The notes beneath the pieces were generated by a model, which searched no databases, was not told where the DNA came from, and saw only the letters and a program-made list of their open reading frames with translations. From assembly GCA_001455915.2 (NCBI GenBank), contig LNDK02000121.1:1-64000 (forward strand): a stretch of 64,000 nucleotides of DNA. Direction: 5' to 3'. How positions within the stretch are numbered: the first letter of the stretch is position 1; every line of letters starts with the position of its first letter. Both the position numbers and the translations under genes were made by a program. Shown here piece after piece: positions 13,340-22,828 of this stretch. The DNA comes from Samsoniella hepiali. Its lineage: Eukaryota > Ascomycota > Sordariomycetes > Hypocreales > Cordycipitaceae.

Positions 13340-15149
13340 GATAGATAAAAACACCGATGAATTTTTTGTTTTTTTTTGCTCAGCTTTGTTGGGGGGGTTT
13401 TTTTTTTTTGTTCTTCGTTGCTGCTCGTCTGTGACGGAATAGATCATACAGTTTGATAAGCAGATAAAAAATAAATGACTTGCGGATTAATCACGAAATA
13501 CAAGGGTGAAGCTTCCAATCACGTTCCTAAAAGGACCGCACTTGTCTGTAAGTAATTGTACTACAGGACGGTAAAAGTGGCTACATTTGGAGCCCGCAAC
13601 TCGTGAGCGAATGCACGTCTGTGAAGGTCGCTTAGTTACAGAGCACATGCTATGATTAATACTAGATGGCGGACTACCCTAGACAATCCACGATGTGTTT
13701 TGTGGCAACCAATATGTGGTTGATGCTGCAGCGCAGCAAAGGGCTTGTCTTGGGGCCATTTTTGCTATGTGCATACAGAAAGTACAACCTGCTAGTGGAC
13801 AAGCCCTCGGGTGTACTGTGGTTCTTACGGGCGTTCCCGTCAATCTCACATGCCGTATTGTGGGCAGAAGCTCTGCTCGTCTGCAGGCGTTCTTTTCCAC
13901 TTGCGCCACCCGACCAGGTGTTGCAGTATGCAAGGATGACATGCAATATCGTGGCTGATGCTATGTTTACGAAGTAATGTTGCATTACAAATACTGAGGT
14001 AGCATCTGTAGCACTGCGTAAAGTGCGCAGCAATGAAACAAGAGGTGATCGTTTCGGTTACGGAAAAGGCAGACTGCGTGGGGAGTATACCGAGGAAAAT
14101 AGAATTGTGAATCGGTACATCTCTTCAATATAATCCTTTCCACCATTGGAGTAACCATAACAGGCATTAACGCCACGAAATAGACACTTCATCAAATAGC
14201 TCGCCCCCCGAAAATACTGCAACGCAGGGAGGCTTGAAGGATTTACTAACTGTGGCTGGCTGAACAGTGGTACGCCATCTCGTGTAGCATTGTAGCCCGC
14301 TGACTAGTCCACACAGTGGTCAGTATTGTCAGTTGTACTCGGCAGTTTACGGATAAAAGCGGGATCAGTCTGCCACGATTCCCTGTGACGGAGCTGACAG
14401 GGGTCAAGATCGCCAGTCGGGCATCGGCATAGCCCCACGAACAAGTCGGCTGACTGAATTGAGATACCATCGCGGTGTCGCGTTGCATACCTGTGGACCT
14501 CGAAGCGCATATATTGCTGCAGGGTAGCCACCTCTGCGCATATGAACGCATATGTTTTGTAGTATTAAGGTCCTCGCGAGACAGCCAAACTTGTCCTTGG
14601 TACTTTGGCTATTTTACACATCCTCGCTTCTTATCTGCAGGCGTAACTACGAATTGCCATTTTCATGACGTGGCAGACGCTAAGATGCATCGCGGAAAAT
14701 ATCCACGATGCATGGCACTTCGCAAAGCATTCCTGCCACGTCACGCCATGCACAAAGCAGTGTCGAGTATTTACTCCACGGCAACTGCTGTGTTATGTAC
14801 TAATTGTTGAGCAGCGGATGCCACTGAGACCCAAAACTGGCGGAGCTACCGTCAACGAAATTGACGTAAACTTTTTTTTTTTTTTAAATAAAAGATCTTC
14901 AAAAAAGATAGCAGCGTACACTTGGTAATTATTGTTTTAGTTAAACCGAAGCGTCAGGCGGCATTTCACTACACTCTGGGAACTTGAACCGATTCCACGC
15001 ACTGGAGCACATCTCATAGCGTCATCCGAAGCCGGTCCACTCCATGACAGCAAAAAGGCTTCGTCTCACTTTGACATTGCTCTAGATGAAAATTCAGAGA
15101 CCCTGGATTGACATTTTCGTTGCCCAAAGCTAGACAAAAGCTGTTTGCA
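13340..15149. other. Divergent promoter region of NRPS and AspRS-like genes
   Basis: A 1.8-kb gap without a supported gene; the frames present lack recognisable domains and conserved codon patterns. It begins with a T/A-rich tract (about 13359-13410) immediately upstream of the NRPS start and also holds an inverted repeat at 14666-14743. It serves as a shared upstream region for two divergent genes, which suits co-regulation. Confidence 0.45.
14666..14743. repeat. Imperfect inverted repeat / hairpin
   Basis: Arms TGACGTGGCAG (14666-14676) and CTGCCACGTCA (14733-14743) are perfect 11-bp complements. Nested inside, ATGCATCG (14685-14692) pairs with CGATGCAT (14706-14713). The element could fold as a cruciform or be a remnant of a small transposon. 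The arms contain the ACGT core bound by bZIP factors, so a regulatory role upstream of the AspRS-like gene is possible. Confidence 0.5.
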
Positions 15150-16862
15150 ATGCTCGCTAGCATTCTGCCTACTTTTGAACATAACATGGCCAGCCAGGGC
15201 AACAACCTCGTAAGTTTCACGGAATTGCCTTGGCTTTGCCTCACCTGGCTCTCTTGCAGATCCACCAATGTTTAACATGAAAATCAGACGAGCATATTGC
15301 CTCAAAATGAGAACACGCAAAAAGTGACTATTGAGGCTAGAGTCGAATCGGTCTTGCTATTTGAGAATGCGGGTCTTTTACGCTTAGAGCTCCGAGCTCA
15401 GGACAAGTCTCTGCAAGCTATCATTAGCATTGATGTTGTTGTTAAGGAGACATGGGATTTGGCTCAATCTTTGACAGCAGAATCTATCATCAAGATCACA
15501 GGCTCCGTCAGTGAACAGGCCGCGGATGACAGTCGAGGCAATGACCATTTCCCCTCTACAGCAATCCGTGTATCAAATCTACACGTTATCGCCCTGGCAG
15601 TACCAAACCTGCCTGTACCCTCGTGCCGCAAGGAAAAGATGCTTATGCCCCGTGCAGATCTCCAGGAGCGACTGAATAATCGCATCCTCGATGTGCGGTA
15701 TGCCGCCTCTGGGGCCATCTTCAAGCTCCATTCGGGCATGTGCCAGCTGGTTGTCGAGTTTCTTTGCTCCAAAGACTTCCACTGGATCCATACCCCACGC
15801 ATTATAAGTGCCACTATCCCAGGCGACAACGAGTACTTCCATCTGCAATATTTTGGAAAGGACGCGTGGCTAGCCCAGAGCTCACAGCATCACAAGCAAA
15901 TGGCACTTTCTATGGATATGCAGCGCGTGTTTGAGATTGGTCCCGTTTTCCGGGCTGAAGTCAAGTCTAGCAATTCTGCCAGGCACGTTACAGAGGTAAG
16001 TCATGCTCGAAGCGGTCCACCTTGTTCTTCTTTGGTTCGCAAGTGTTCGCTAGTTGTCTACTCACTTTTGTAACTCACATCAAACCACAGTTCACCGTCC
16101 TCGATATAGCCATGGCATTCAATGACGACTACTATGAAGTAGTTGACCTGGTCGAATCCATGCTGTTATTCGTCTTGAATGAACTTCAGCGACGGAGTGA
16201 GTACAAGCAGCTGATCGAGGCAGTCCAGAAGCTGTACCCTCGTGCCCAGCCTTTCCGTGTGGGTCTAGATGAGCATGGGAAGGTCCCTCGCATTACCTTT
16301 TTGGAGGCAAAGCGTATCCTGCGGGAGGAACTCGGCTTCGCGTCGGATGGCAGCAAGAATTTCACGTGAGTAATTATTCTCCACTGCATGTTGTAGTAGG
16401 CATTGCACCATGATACTGCAGGTATTGATGAATAGATGTGATAGAGACTTAGAGGAAGCGGCCCTTGGGGTTTACTTCCGGGATTCTGCGAGTACCGACA
16501 TATTTACTATTGACCAGTATCCCGCACCCTTGCGCCAATTCAACTCACAAGCCAATCTAGATTCCCCTGGGTTCTCCAACACATGGGATACCATCGTGCG
16601 TGGACGTGAGATTTGCTCCGGGAGTCAACGCATCCACGGGTACAGCGAGCTGTGTGAAGCCATGTGTGCGGGTGTGTGTGGTCCGTCGCTGGATCCTGAG
16701 GACGAGCAGTGGCAGCCTTACCTGGCTGCGTTCAAGGCCGGCATGCCGCCCCACGGTGGCTGCGGACTCGGCTTGAATAGACTTCTACAGAGCTTCCTCG
16801 GGCTGGACGATGTCCGCGAGGTGATACTATTCCCGAGAGACATCAACAGGTTGTGGCCTTGA
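15150..16862 (+). CDS. Divergent aspartyl-tRNA synthetase paralogue (candidate self-resistance)
   Basis: Four exons: 15150..15209, 15288..15995, 16091..16365, 16445..16862 (486 residues; the last acceptor was chosen because it keeps frame and family continuity). An internal Met at residue 13 is an alternative start. Residues 32-120 look like the OB-fold anticodon-binding domain; residues 140-486 form a class IIb catalytic domain matching eukaryotic cytosolic AspRS (RILDVRYAASGAIF, FEIGPVFRAE, GSQRIH, LFPRDINR). The usual basic N-terminal extension is absent. Residues that normally hug aspartate or ATP differ from the yeast enzyme as I recall it: the flipping loop SEGG reads IPGD (197-200), QSPQ reads QSSQ (217-220), the second acidic residue of LDMEMAF is Ala263, and motif-3 GLER reads GLNR (Asn459). 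Lys223, Arg242, Glu403, Arg410 and Arg460 are kept. It is divergent to the NRPS. A duplicated, altered target enzyme inside a cluster is a known self-resistance pattern; a biosynthetic aminoacyl-AMP role is an alternative. Confidence 0.85.
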
Positions 16863-17460
16863 GCAGTTCGGGCTCCATGTGTGCCTCTTCTACTCACGGA
16901 TGGCAAGAAAATAACGAGAAAGACATTACTGCCTTCTGGAAGCTCAGTCCATTTTTACGTATTTGACGTCACAAATACACCCCTCCCAAAGGGCTTTGTT
17001 TCCGTTTCGTTGTATTTTACCGCGTTGTGTATCTCGTAGCTGCCTTTGTATTCGAACCTTCTCGCAGCTGGAGCCCTAAAATAAACCATGGCGTACATTT
17101 ACTGGGACTCAAGCGGAAAAGAAATAGGGAAATTTGTCTGGCTGGGGAATCGAACTGCCTATGCCGTTTGTAGCCATTTGAGGTAGCAGTCGCTCTGAGT
17201 GCAATTTGGCAGCTAAGCCACGGTGCAGGGATCTGCTCTATGCTGGGTAGCATTGGGTGAAAGCAGATACCAGCTGGAGCAGGCGTGGCTGCGTCAGAGG
17301 TACTCATTTGTCATTGCATGCATATGCATGTGTGAATGTATTATTTCCCATCTCTTCACTACTTTGTGATATTTCCTACGGGCGGAGCCTTCTAACACTT
17401 ATCAACTTGGCACTGTGGATATCTGAGTGGCTGACATTGTCTGTTAAATGAAACCAGATG
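16863..17460. other. Intergenic between convergent genes
   Basis: A gap of about 600 bp between the AspRS-like gene and the minus-strand genes. A tRNA-like stretch on the minus strand near 17130-17225 was examined and not accepted. No other feature seen. Confidence 0.4.
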
Positions 17461-17812
17461 TCAAGTATCGCACCTCCGCACATCCTCTAGTCGAGTCCCC
17501 GTGCTGATCATCAAGCAGCTGACCCAGCCAGCCCCAGGATGGTAGCCCATCCACACTTCGGCAACACTTTCGCCCAAGGCTGATGCATCAAATATTCCGC
17601 CACCACTCTTCGGCGTCGGTGCATGGAAGTAGTTTTCAAACTGTTTACCGTCTACTTTGCAGCAACTTTGGTCAACCTGGTCATCCGCAATCTTCGACAT
17701 GTAGTTGTGGTTGCCAAAGTCCTCGCCAATTGGATTGATATATACTGATTGAAAATGAGGTAAAGCACTACTAAGATAGCTCACAAGTTCATCCTCTAAT
17801 CTCGGCACTAAT
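17461..17812 (-). pseudogene. Unidentified coding fragment downstream of the Fe(II) oxygenase
   Basis: An open frame of about 115 residues starts right at the end of the oxygenase frame and overlaps its stop codon in another frame. It contains FQSVYINPIGEDFGNHNYMS and GIFDASALGESVAEVWMGYHPGAG, which look like real protein rather than chance translation, with a possible echo of SGNH-hydrolase C-termini (unsure). There is no signal peptide, no convincing start and no upstream exon. It may be the 3' remnant of a truncated secreted hydrolase, or an extension of the oxygenase gene if a frameshift or unusual splice joins them. Confidence 0.35.
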
Positions 17813-18757
17813 CCTTGTACGGCCGAAGAAGGTAAACCAATCCGTTCCTCACTTTTCTGGGTCCAGGCGGCGTTACCGCGCGATGCACAGTCGAGCGTAG
17901 GCGACCACGAGATTTAGCTCCTAGCTCGTCTGCAATATTGACAAGTAGTGCGCCATCAACGACGGGCACCGCTTGCCAGTCTTCGGTGCGATTTCCCTCT
18001 GAGTCGTAGACTGCTATCTGTGCTGTCACCTCTTCGTACCACATCATCGTCATGAGGCCGAAATCCGTGTGCCACGGCTGGACAACGGCGCCAGGTTCCT
18101 GCACTGGGGGTTTGTGCACAAGCTTCAGGGCCGTGTCGCTAGCAGCCGTTGGATTGTCATTTAGCTCGGGAAGCTCCACTTGTACAGCGTTGCAGAGTTC
18201 AGCTAGGACGGTCCGAATCGCACGGTCCAGAGAGTGGAGGGTGCTAGTGATGCATTCCTCGTGGGTTTTGAGGCTAGCGGGTAGCGTCCATCGACCCTGC
18301 CGATACTCGTCCAAGGCTATCTGTTCGGGGCGACGACACTCTTAGCAATGATGACAGGCGGATGCACCATCTCTTGGACCGAGGTGAAGCTTACCTCGTA
18401 GTATTCGAATGTTTTGGCTGCATGATATCTGAACCGAATCACGACCAAGTAACAAGTTAGCGGGAATTGTCCGTTGTGGGAATAGTTGCGACGTTCATAC
18501 CCTCGCTCCATTCCCTCGCGGAGGCTTTGGTTCTTTTCTTCGCAGTCGGCGGGCAGATCAAAAAATGCACTGCCAGCCCTGAGAAGACTGGGTATGCCCT
18601 TGTATACGTCCTTCATCCTGGAATTCCCGAGGTCAAGGTAAAACATGCCCACTGATTCACACGCCTGAACAAGCTTCTGAATCTCTTCGACATCTTTGTT
18701 GGCCAAGGCATCGTAGTTGATTACTACCAGAGATGCATCTTTATTGTTAGTATTCAT
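17808..18757 (-). CDS. Isopenicillin-N-synthase-like Fe(II)/2-oxoglutarate oxygenase
   Basis: Three exons: 18757..18501, 18428..18395 (34 bp), 18320..17808; introns of 72 and 74 bp have standard donors (GTATGA, GTAAGC), the first with a CTAAC branch point. Splicing yields a continuous MERGYHAAKTFEYYEIALDE, as expected for fungal IPNS-like proteins, and a 267-residue product. An N-terminal DIOX_N-like segment is followed by the double-stranded beta-helix. Iron ligands are His181 and Asp183 (WHTDFG) and His243 (STVHRA). The usual RxS cosubstrate motif reads RNG (Arg255), so the cosubstrate-binding serine is missing. Such enzymes hydroxylate, desaturate or cyclise amino acids and peptides. The gene is divergent to the HDO gene across 777 bp. 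It is somewhat short at the C-terminus compared with the ~330-residue family norm. Confidence 0.85.
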
Positions 18758-19534
18758 GATATCCTCCTGATAAAGAATGCTTGTTGAATGTTCAGGAAGA
18801 AAATGAGAGAAGACACGGATGAAGGCACATTCTTTCCCGTACGTGTCTGGGGCGGTGAGCAAGAAAGCAAAGAAAATATGTAGCAAAAAAAAAAAAGAAA
18901 CAAGAAAAGTGAGAAAACTAATATGCCGCCCAGACTCAGCTGGATAGCGATTATCAATTGCAATATGTCTGCAGTGTTGCAGCAGCTTGCTTGCAGGCCG
19001 TCCATCCACTCGCACAAAGTCGGCAAGCCAGTGGGTCACTCACTCCTGCAGGAGAATCCTGGATGTACTATTGCGGGAATTATATCTCTATAGGCATGCA
19101 TATACTTTCAACTGCATCATATGACTATGAAGTGCCAAGCCATCTCCTTGAGACTTGAAGGTACCACGTATGTAACGGGATGATCAGCGCACGCATGCTT
19201 CAGTACAACGAGACGCGATCGACCCCCAGGAGGTCGTCTTTTCCTGAAAGAGATAGTGTGCTTTTTATCACTCAGTGGCATAGTATACTGTCATTTTAGC
19301 CTAGGCTAGCATATCGCCGGTGCGGATTTCATTTTCAAGCGTTGCAAGTTCTACCGGTGTCTACTTGACCAGATGCCCCCGCGAGCCAATCATCCAAATA
19401 GGCAGAAACTCCGCTGTATTGCTTCGTGCTGTCTAGTTCCATTAGTGGATTCAACAATTCCGGAACAGATTATGCTTCTATTTCGGTGCTGAAACGAGCC
19501 GCCCATTTCGAAACCCCGTACCGCTCTGCCCATC
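18758..19534. promoter_or_regulatory. Shared divergent upstream region, oxygenase and HDO genes
   Basis: A 777-bp gap between two outward-pointing genes for iron enzymes. It contains an A/T-rich tract near 18880-18905 (oxygenase side). No specific operator could be assigned by eye. Confidence 0.4.
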
Positions 19535-21874
19535 ATGGCGCTATTCTGGTTCTTTGCTCTCTTCGCCCGGCATACACCATTCGTTACCAACATGGATTTG
19601 TCTACCGCTGCTGACAGCTTTTGGCATCTTCTTGCTTCTTTTCTGGCTATTCTATTGTTTCTAGGGATTCGACATTCGGGTCGGACAAAGAAGGGGACGC
19701 CCACTACGCCGCTTGGTGACACTGTTGTACAGGAACACAGCCAAGCCGAGAAGACAAAGCCAGATGTATCGCACCGCAAGTCTACCAAATTGTATAAAGC
19801 ATTGTTTTTCCAGCTGCAAAATCTTGAGGATTACCCAGAGGTCCTTGAACCAGCTCGCGAAGAACTCTTGGCCATGTTTTCTCACGCACTCTCAGTCGCG
19901 CTGACGGAGCCAGAGTATCGCAATGGCAGCAGCATCCTCAGCCTTGAAAATTACACCGCCGAAGGGATGCTTCTCTTCCTCAGGGATGAGCATGAAAAAA
20001 CTCTGTCAGGGTGGTCTGACTACTTGGAGCGCCGGAAGCAGGGAGGAGGCCCCGAACTATTTGCGACTCCTGAACAGGCCAAAGCCTGGCTGGTTCAGCA
20101 GGCTCCCGTAAAGTTCGTCGACGGCGCATGGCTTGGTCACGTACACAAGATTACTACACCATTTCCTCTCCGAAGTGTTACAAAGCATGCATGGCAGGTA
20201 TTGTCAGAGGAACTTGGCGACGGTGATCCTGAAAAACATCATGTCACTCTTTACCGCAAGCTGCTGGAGAGCATTGGACGTCCCCTGCCCGATGGCCACA
20301 GCGCCGATTTTATACATGCCAGTGAGTGGGATCGAGGCGACGACCATGATATTTGGGAAGCTGCAGTGGGCCAGTTGGTCATTTCACTCTTTCCTCACGA
20401 GTTCCTACCTGAAATTCTTGGCTTCAATCTGCACTTCGAGGAGGTTCGACTCGACACAATGCAGGTGACGCATGAGCTTACGCATCACGGTATCGACCCT
20501 TACTATTTCCTCATCCACATTAGCATAGATAATGCCGACTCGGGACATACGGCAATGGCGTCCCATGCTGTCGTGCAATATCTGGACGTGATGCGAGCAA
20601 CGGAGGGTGAAGCAGCTGTGGGGCACGCGTGGAAGCGTATTCAGGTTGGATACATCTTGTCGCAGACCTTGGGGTGTTACACTTGTACTTCAAATGTGGA
20701 TTCGGGACCATCAAGCCTGGAATCGTTGCGAAGTGCACTCAGCACCCAAGTTCTGGATATTTTCAGAGCCAAGGCTTCGGTATCACACGGCATACATTCT
20801 CGAAGCAGGGCCTGCATAGGGCCCTACGCCTTACATGAATGGCTCGAAGAGACGATACGGATGGAATCCAATGGTTTGGATCTACTGACGATCCTCAGCC
20901 GGGCAAAGCCATGGGTGGTTGCTGGGAACAGCAGAAAAAGTCTACTCGTGCGAGAGCTGTCGTGGGGAGGACGCATGTTCGGCGCCTTCACAAAAAAAGA
21001 GGCTACAACAATATGTCGATGGATCGATGTCCTGAAACCCGGAAGCGAGTCCAGTTTATACTGGGAATTTACGCAGAGGCAGCCAGCAACTTCCCAAGAA
21101 GCAGTGGCAGAGCTCCGAGACCCGGCTTCTCATCACCCGTATGTGCCAGCTACTGATGCAGCCAGCATACTCCATACTTTTGATTCGAACATGACGATGA
21201 ACGCGGGTCAGGGGTTTGATTTTAGTGGTTGGGGTGCGCTGACCGAACACTCACCTTTGAACACAATTTCCTGCGCTCGGCTCCCAGATATCATAGCACT
21301 CTGGTTTGCGCACATCAGCCTTCTGGAGAATACGATAGACACACCTTCTCGAACCGCAGACCCTGTCCATCTGAGCATTCTGTGCCTCCTTCGGGCGCAA
21401 GCGGGCTTTTGTACAGAATCTGACATTGTCGCGGGCATGGACGAGGTGCGCCGTGACTCTTGCACCAGTCTGGTCGACATTGGGCTGGAGCTAGCCGAGA
21501 AACTTTCCCAGATCGCTATCAGTGCCAAGCCTCAGACGCTGAAACAGGTATTTTTGTTAGTCGCTAGTCATGGCCAAGGCCAGGAGAGCTTTCAATTTGC
21601 CAATGATATGTTGCAGTGGAGTGCGCGGCCAAATGCAAATCTGGGTTTTCTGTTGGGCCTTGCACTGGCTTTCGTGGAGTTCAAGTATGCCGTCTCGAGA
21701 GCCGACGATCTTCTGACTCTCAGAAGTCGTATTTTGTTGGAGCATATAGTGACAAGAGAGAAGAGAATTTTAGACGAGTGTGCTCGGCAGCTACAGAGAA
21801 CAGACGATGCTCGGTACCGAGATTTGCTACGAGGAAAATATCTGGCAATATCGATTTTGCCAAACTGTATATAG
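19535..21874 (+). CDS. Membrane-anchored haem-oxygenase-like (HDO) iron enzyme
   Basis: One uninterrupted frame of 779 residues; a start at the Met 19 residues downstream (19592) is also possible. A single hydrophobic segment, roughly residues 28-46 (FWHLLASFLAILLFLGI), predicts an N-terminal membrane anchor. Residues about 240-420 match the iron-containing redox enzyme family (Haem_oxygenas_2 fold): Glu264 in HASEW, Glu293 in PHEFLPEILGFN, and Asp332-x5-His338 in IDNADSGH are the likely di-iron ligands. The region after 420 is helical and unassigned. Characterised HDO enzymes catalyse N-oxygenation of amines, C-C cleavage or decarboxylation of amino and fatty acids. Lying next to an NRPS and PLP enzymes, this one is a good candidate for tailoring a nonstandard amino acid. 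The family call is firm, the reaction unknown. Confidence 0.8.
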   Translation: MALFWFFALFARHTPFVTNMDLSTAADSFWHLLASFLAILLFLGIRHSGRTKKGTPTTPLGDTVVQEHSQAEKTKPDVSHRKSTKLYKALFFQLQNLEDYPEVLEPAREELLAMFSHALSVALTEPEYRNGSSILSLENYTAEGMLLFLRDEHEKTLSGWSDYLERRKQGGGPELFATPEQAKAWLVQQAPVKFVDGAWLGHVHKITTPFPLRSVTKHAWQVLSEELGDGDPEKHHVTLYRKLLESIGRPLPDGHSADFIHASEWDRGDDHDIWEAAVGQLVISLFPHEFLPEILGFNLHFEEVRLDTMQVTHELTHHGIDPYYFLIHISIDNADSGHTAMASHAVVQYLDVMRATEGEAAVGHAWKRIQVGYILSQTLGCYTCTSNVDSGPSSLESLRSALSTQVLDIFRAKASVSHGIHSRSRACIGPYALHEWLEETIRMESNGLDLLTILSRAKPWVVAGNSRKSLLVRELSWGGRMFGAFTKKEATTICRWIDVLKPGSESSLYWEFTQRQPATSQEAVAELRDPASHHPYVPATDAASILHTFDSNMTMNAGQGFDFSGWGALTEHSPLNTISCARLPDIIALWFAHISLLENTIDTPSRTADPVHLSILCLLRAQAGFCTESDIVAGMDEVRRDSCTSLVDIGLELAEKLSQIAISAKPQTLKQVFLLVASHGQGQESFQFANDMLQWSARPNANLGFLLGLALAFVEFKYAVSRADDLLTLRSRILLEHIVTREKRILDECARQLQRTDDARYRDLLRGKYLAISILPNCI

Positions 21875-22828
21875 TGACGGACTTTCAGACAGACCCTTGA
21901 GCATACTAGCAGAATGCAGGAAAACTTTAACAGCAAGGTGCTGATAGAGAGCAAAGTGTCACGCTGCTGAGAATGACTATCCAGACGCATCGACAAGTAC
22001 AATGCAAGCCTCCTCCAACGGTACCTTCTCTCGTGTAAATGGCTTTCTATATCGCCTCACATGCATTATTGTTTATGCAGCGAAAACGGAAATTGAGCGA
22101 CAGACTAGCACATGCGCTGCGTGTTCATGCGCATGCTATATATGCAGCTATTTATTATACAGCTGCAGCCATATTAGTTGCATATGCAGTCATGCAGTAT
22201 ACGTAGCCGTGCCGGATACTTATGCAGCCACGTTGTACACGACCGAAATCAGGTGGTTCAAAATTGCCCATCCTTACGACATATATTAGCAGGCTAAAAA
22301 AATGCTCATAGTTTCTCCACTCTGAGCCTAGAGAAAAGAGAAAGCAAAAAAGTACCGAGACGACTCGGTACACAGCTGAACGCATCCTGCATGCAGGGCG
22401 GGGTATTGCACCTTCGATGCCAGGAAATTGGGATTTTGAAGATCAACATCTAGCTCATGACAAGAGGACAGATCAGAAAACGTAACACATGTTGCTGTGT
22501 CATCATTGTCAGCAGGGTGCTCACACGGTACGGCACGACAGCGCGAAGTCGCCTTGCCTGCGAAGTAAAGAGTATCAGCGAGCAAGGAGGCCAGTTTGAG
22601 GACAACGTAGACATAGTAAGAGACAAAATTGTAGGAAACGATCTTCATTTAAGTACCACAGAAGTATGGGCGGTTGCTTTAGCCAAGGCGATAACAGTAA
22701 AGGTAGAAGAAAGTAACATACTTTGGGTTGGTGTATCTCAAGTCCTTCTTAGTGGGGTGGCTTGACTGCCACATACATTCACGGTTCATTTTATTCATGC
22801 GCAAACTCAACATACATTCATCGTCATT
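21875..22828. other. Intergenic, upstream of aldolase gene
   Basis: About 950 bp with no gene supported. It contains a low-complexity stretch rich in ATGCAG and GCATATGC words (about 22060-22230). The last ~100 bp are the likely promoter and leader of the aldolase gene. Confidence 0.4.

Noticed and set aside
13666..14033. Several overlapping frames of 90-120 codons on both strands
   Set aside because: All three overlap one another, none has a domain, signal peptide or splice-supported extension.
16400..16444. Earlier acceptor at 16399 (or CAG at 16421) for the last exon of the AspRS-like gene
   Set aside because: The 16421 site breaks the frame, and the 16399 site adds 15 residues with no family counterpart; the 16444 site gives NFT-DLEEAALG.
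15150..16862. Asparaginyl- or lysyl-tRNA synthetase instead of AspRS
   Set aside because: The order and wording of FEIGPVFRAE, GSQRIH and LFPRDINR and the OB-fold spacing fit eukaryotic AspRS better.
17130..17225. tRNA-like sequence on the minus strand (TTCGATTCC near the end, GGCTTAGCTG near the start)
   Set aside because: The T-stem does not pair and no coherent anticodon arm could be drawn.
17461..18320. Reading the 17461-17812 frame as the C-terminus of the Fe(II) oxygenase
   Set aside because: No intron of workable length joins the frames, and the oxygenase already ends at the expected YLLRP region.
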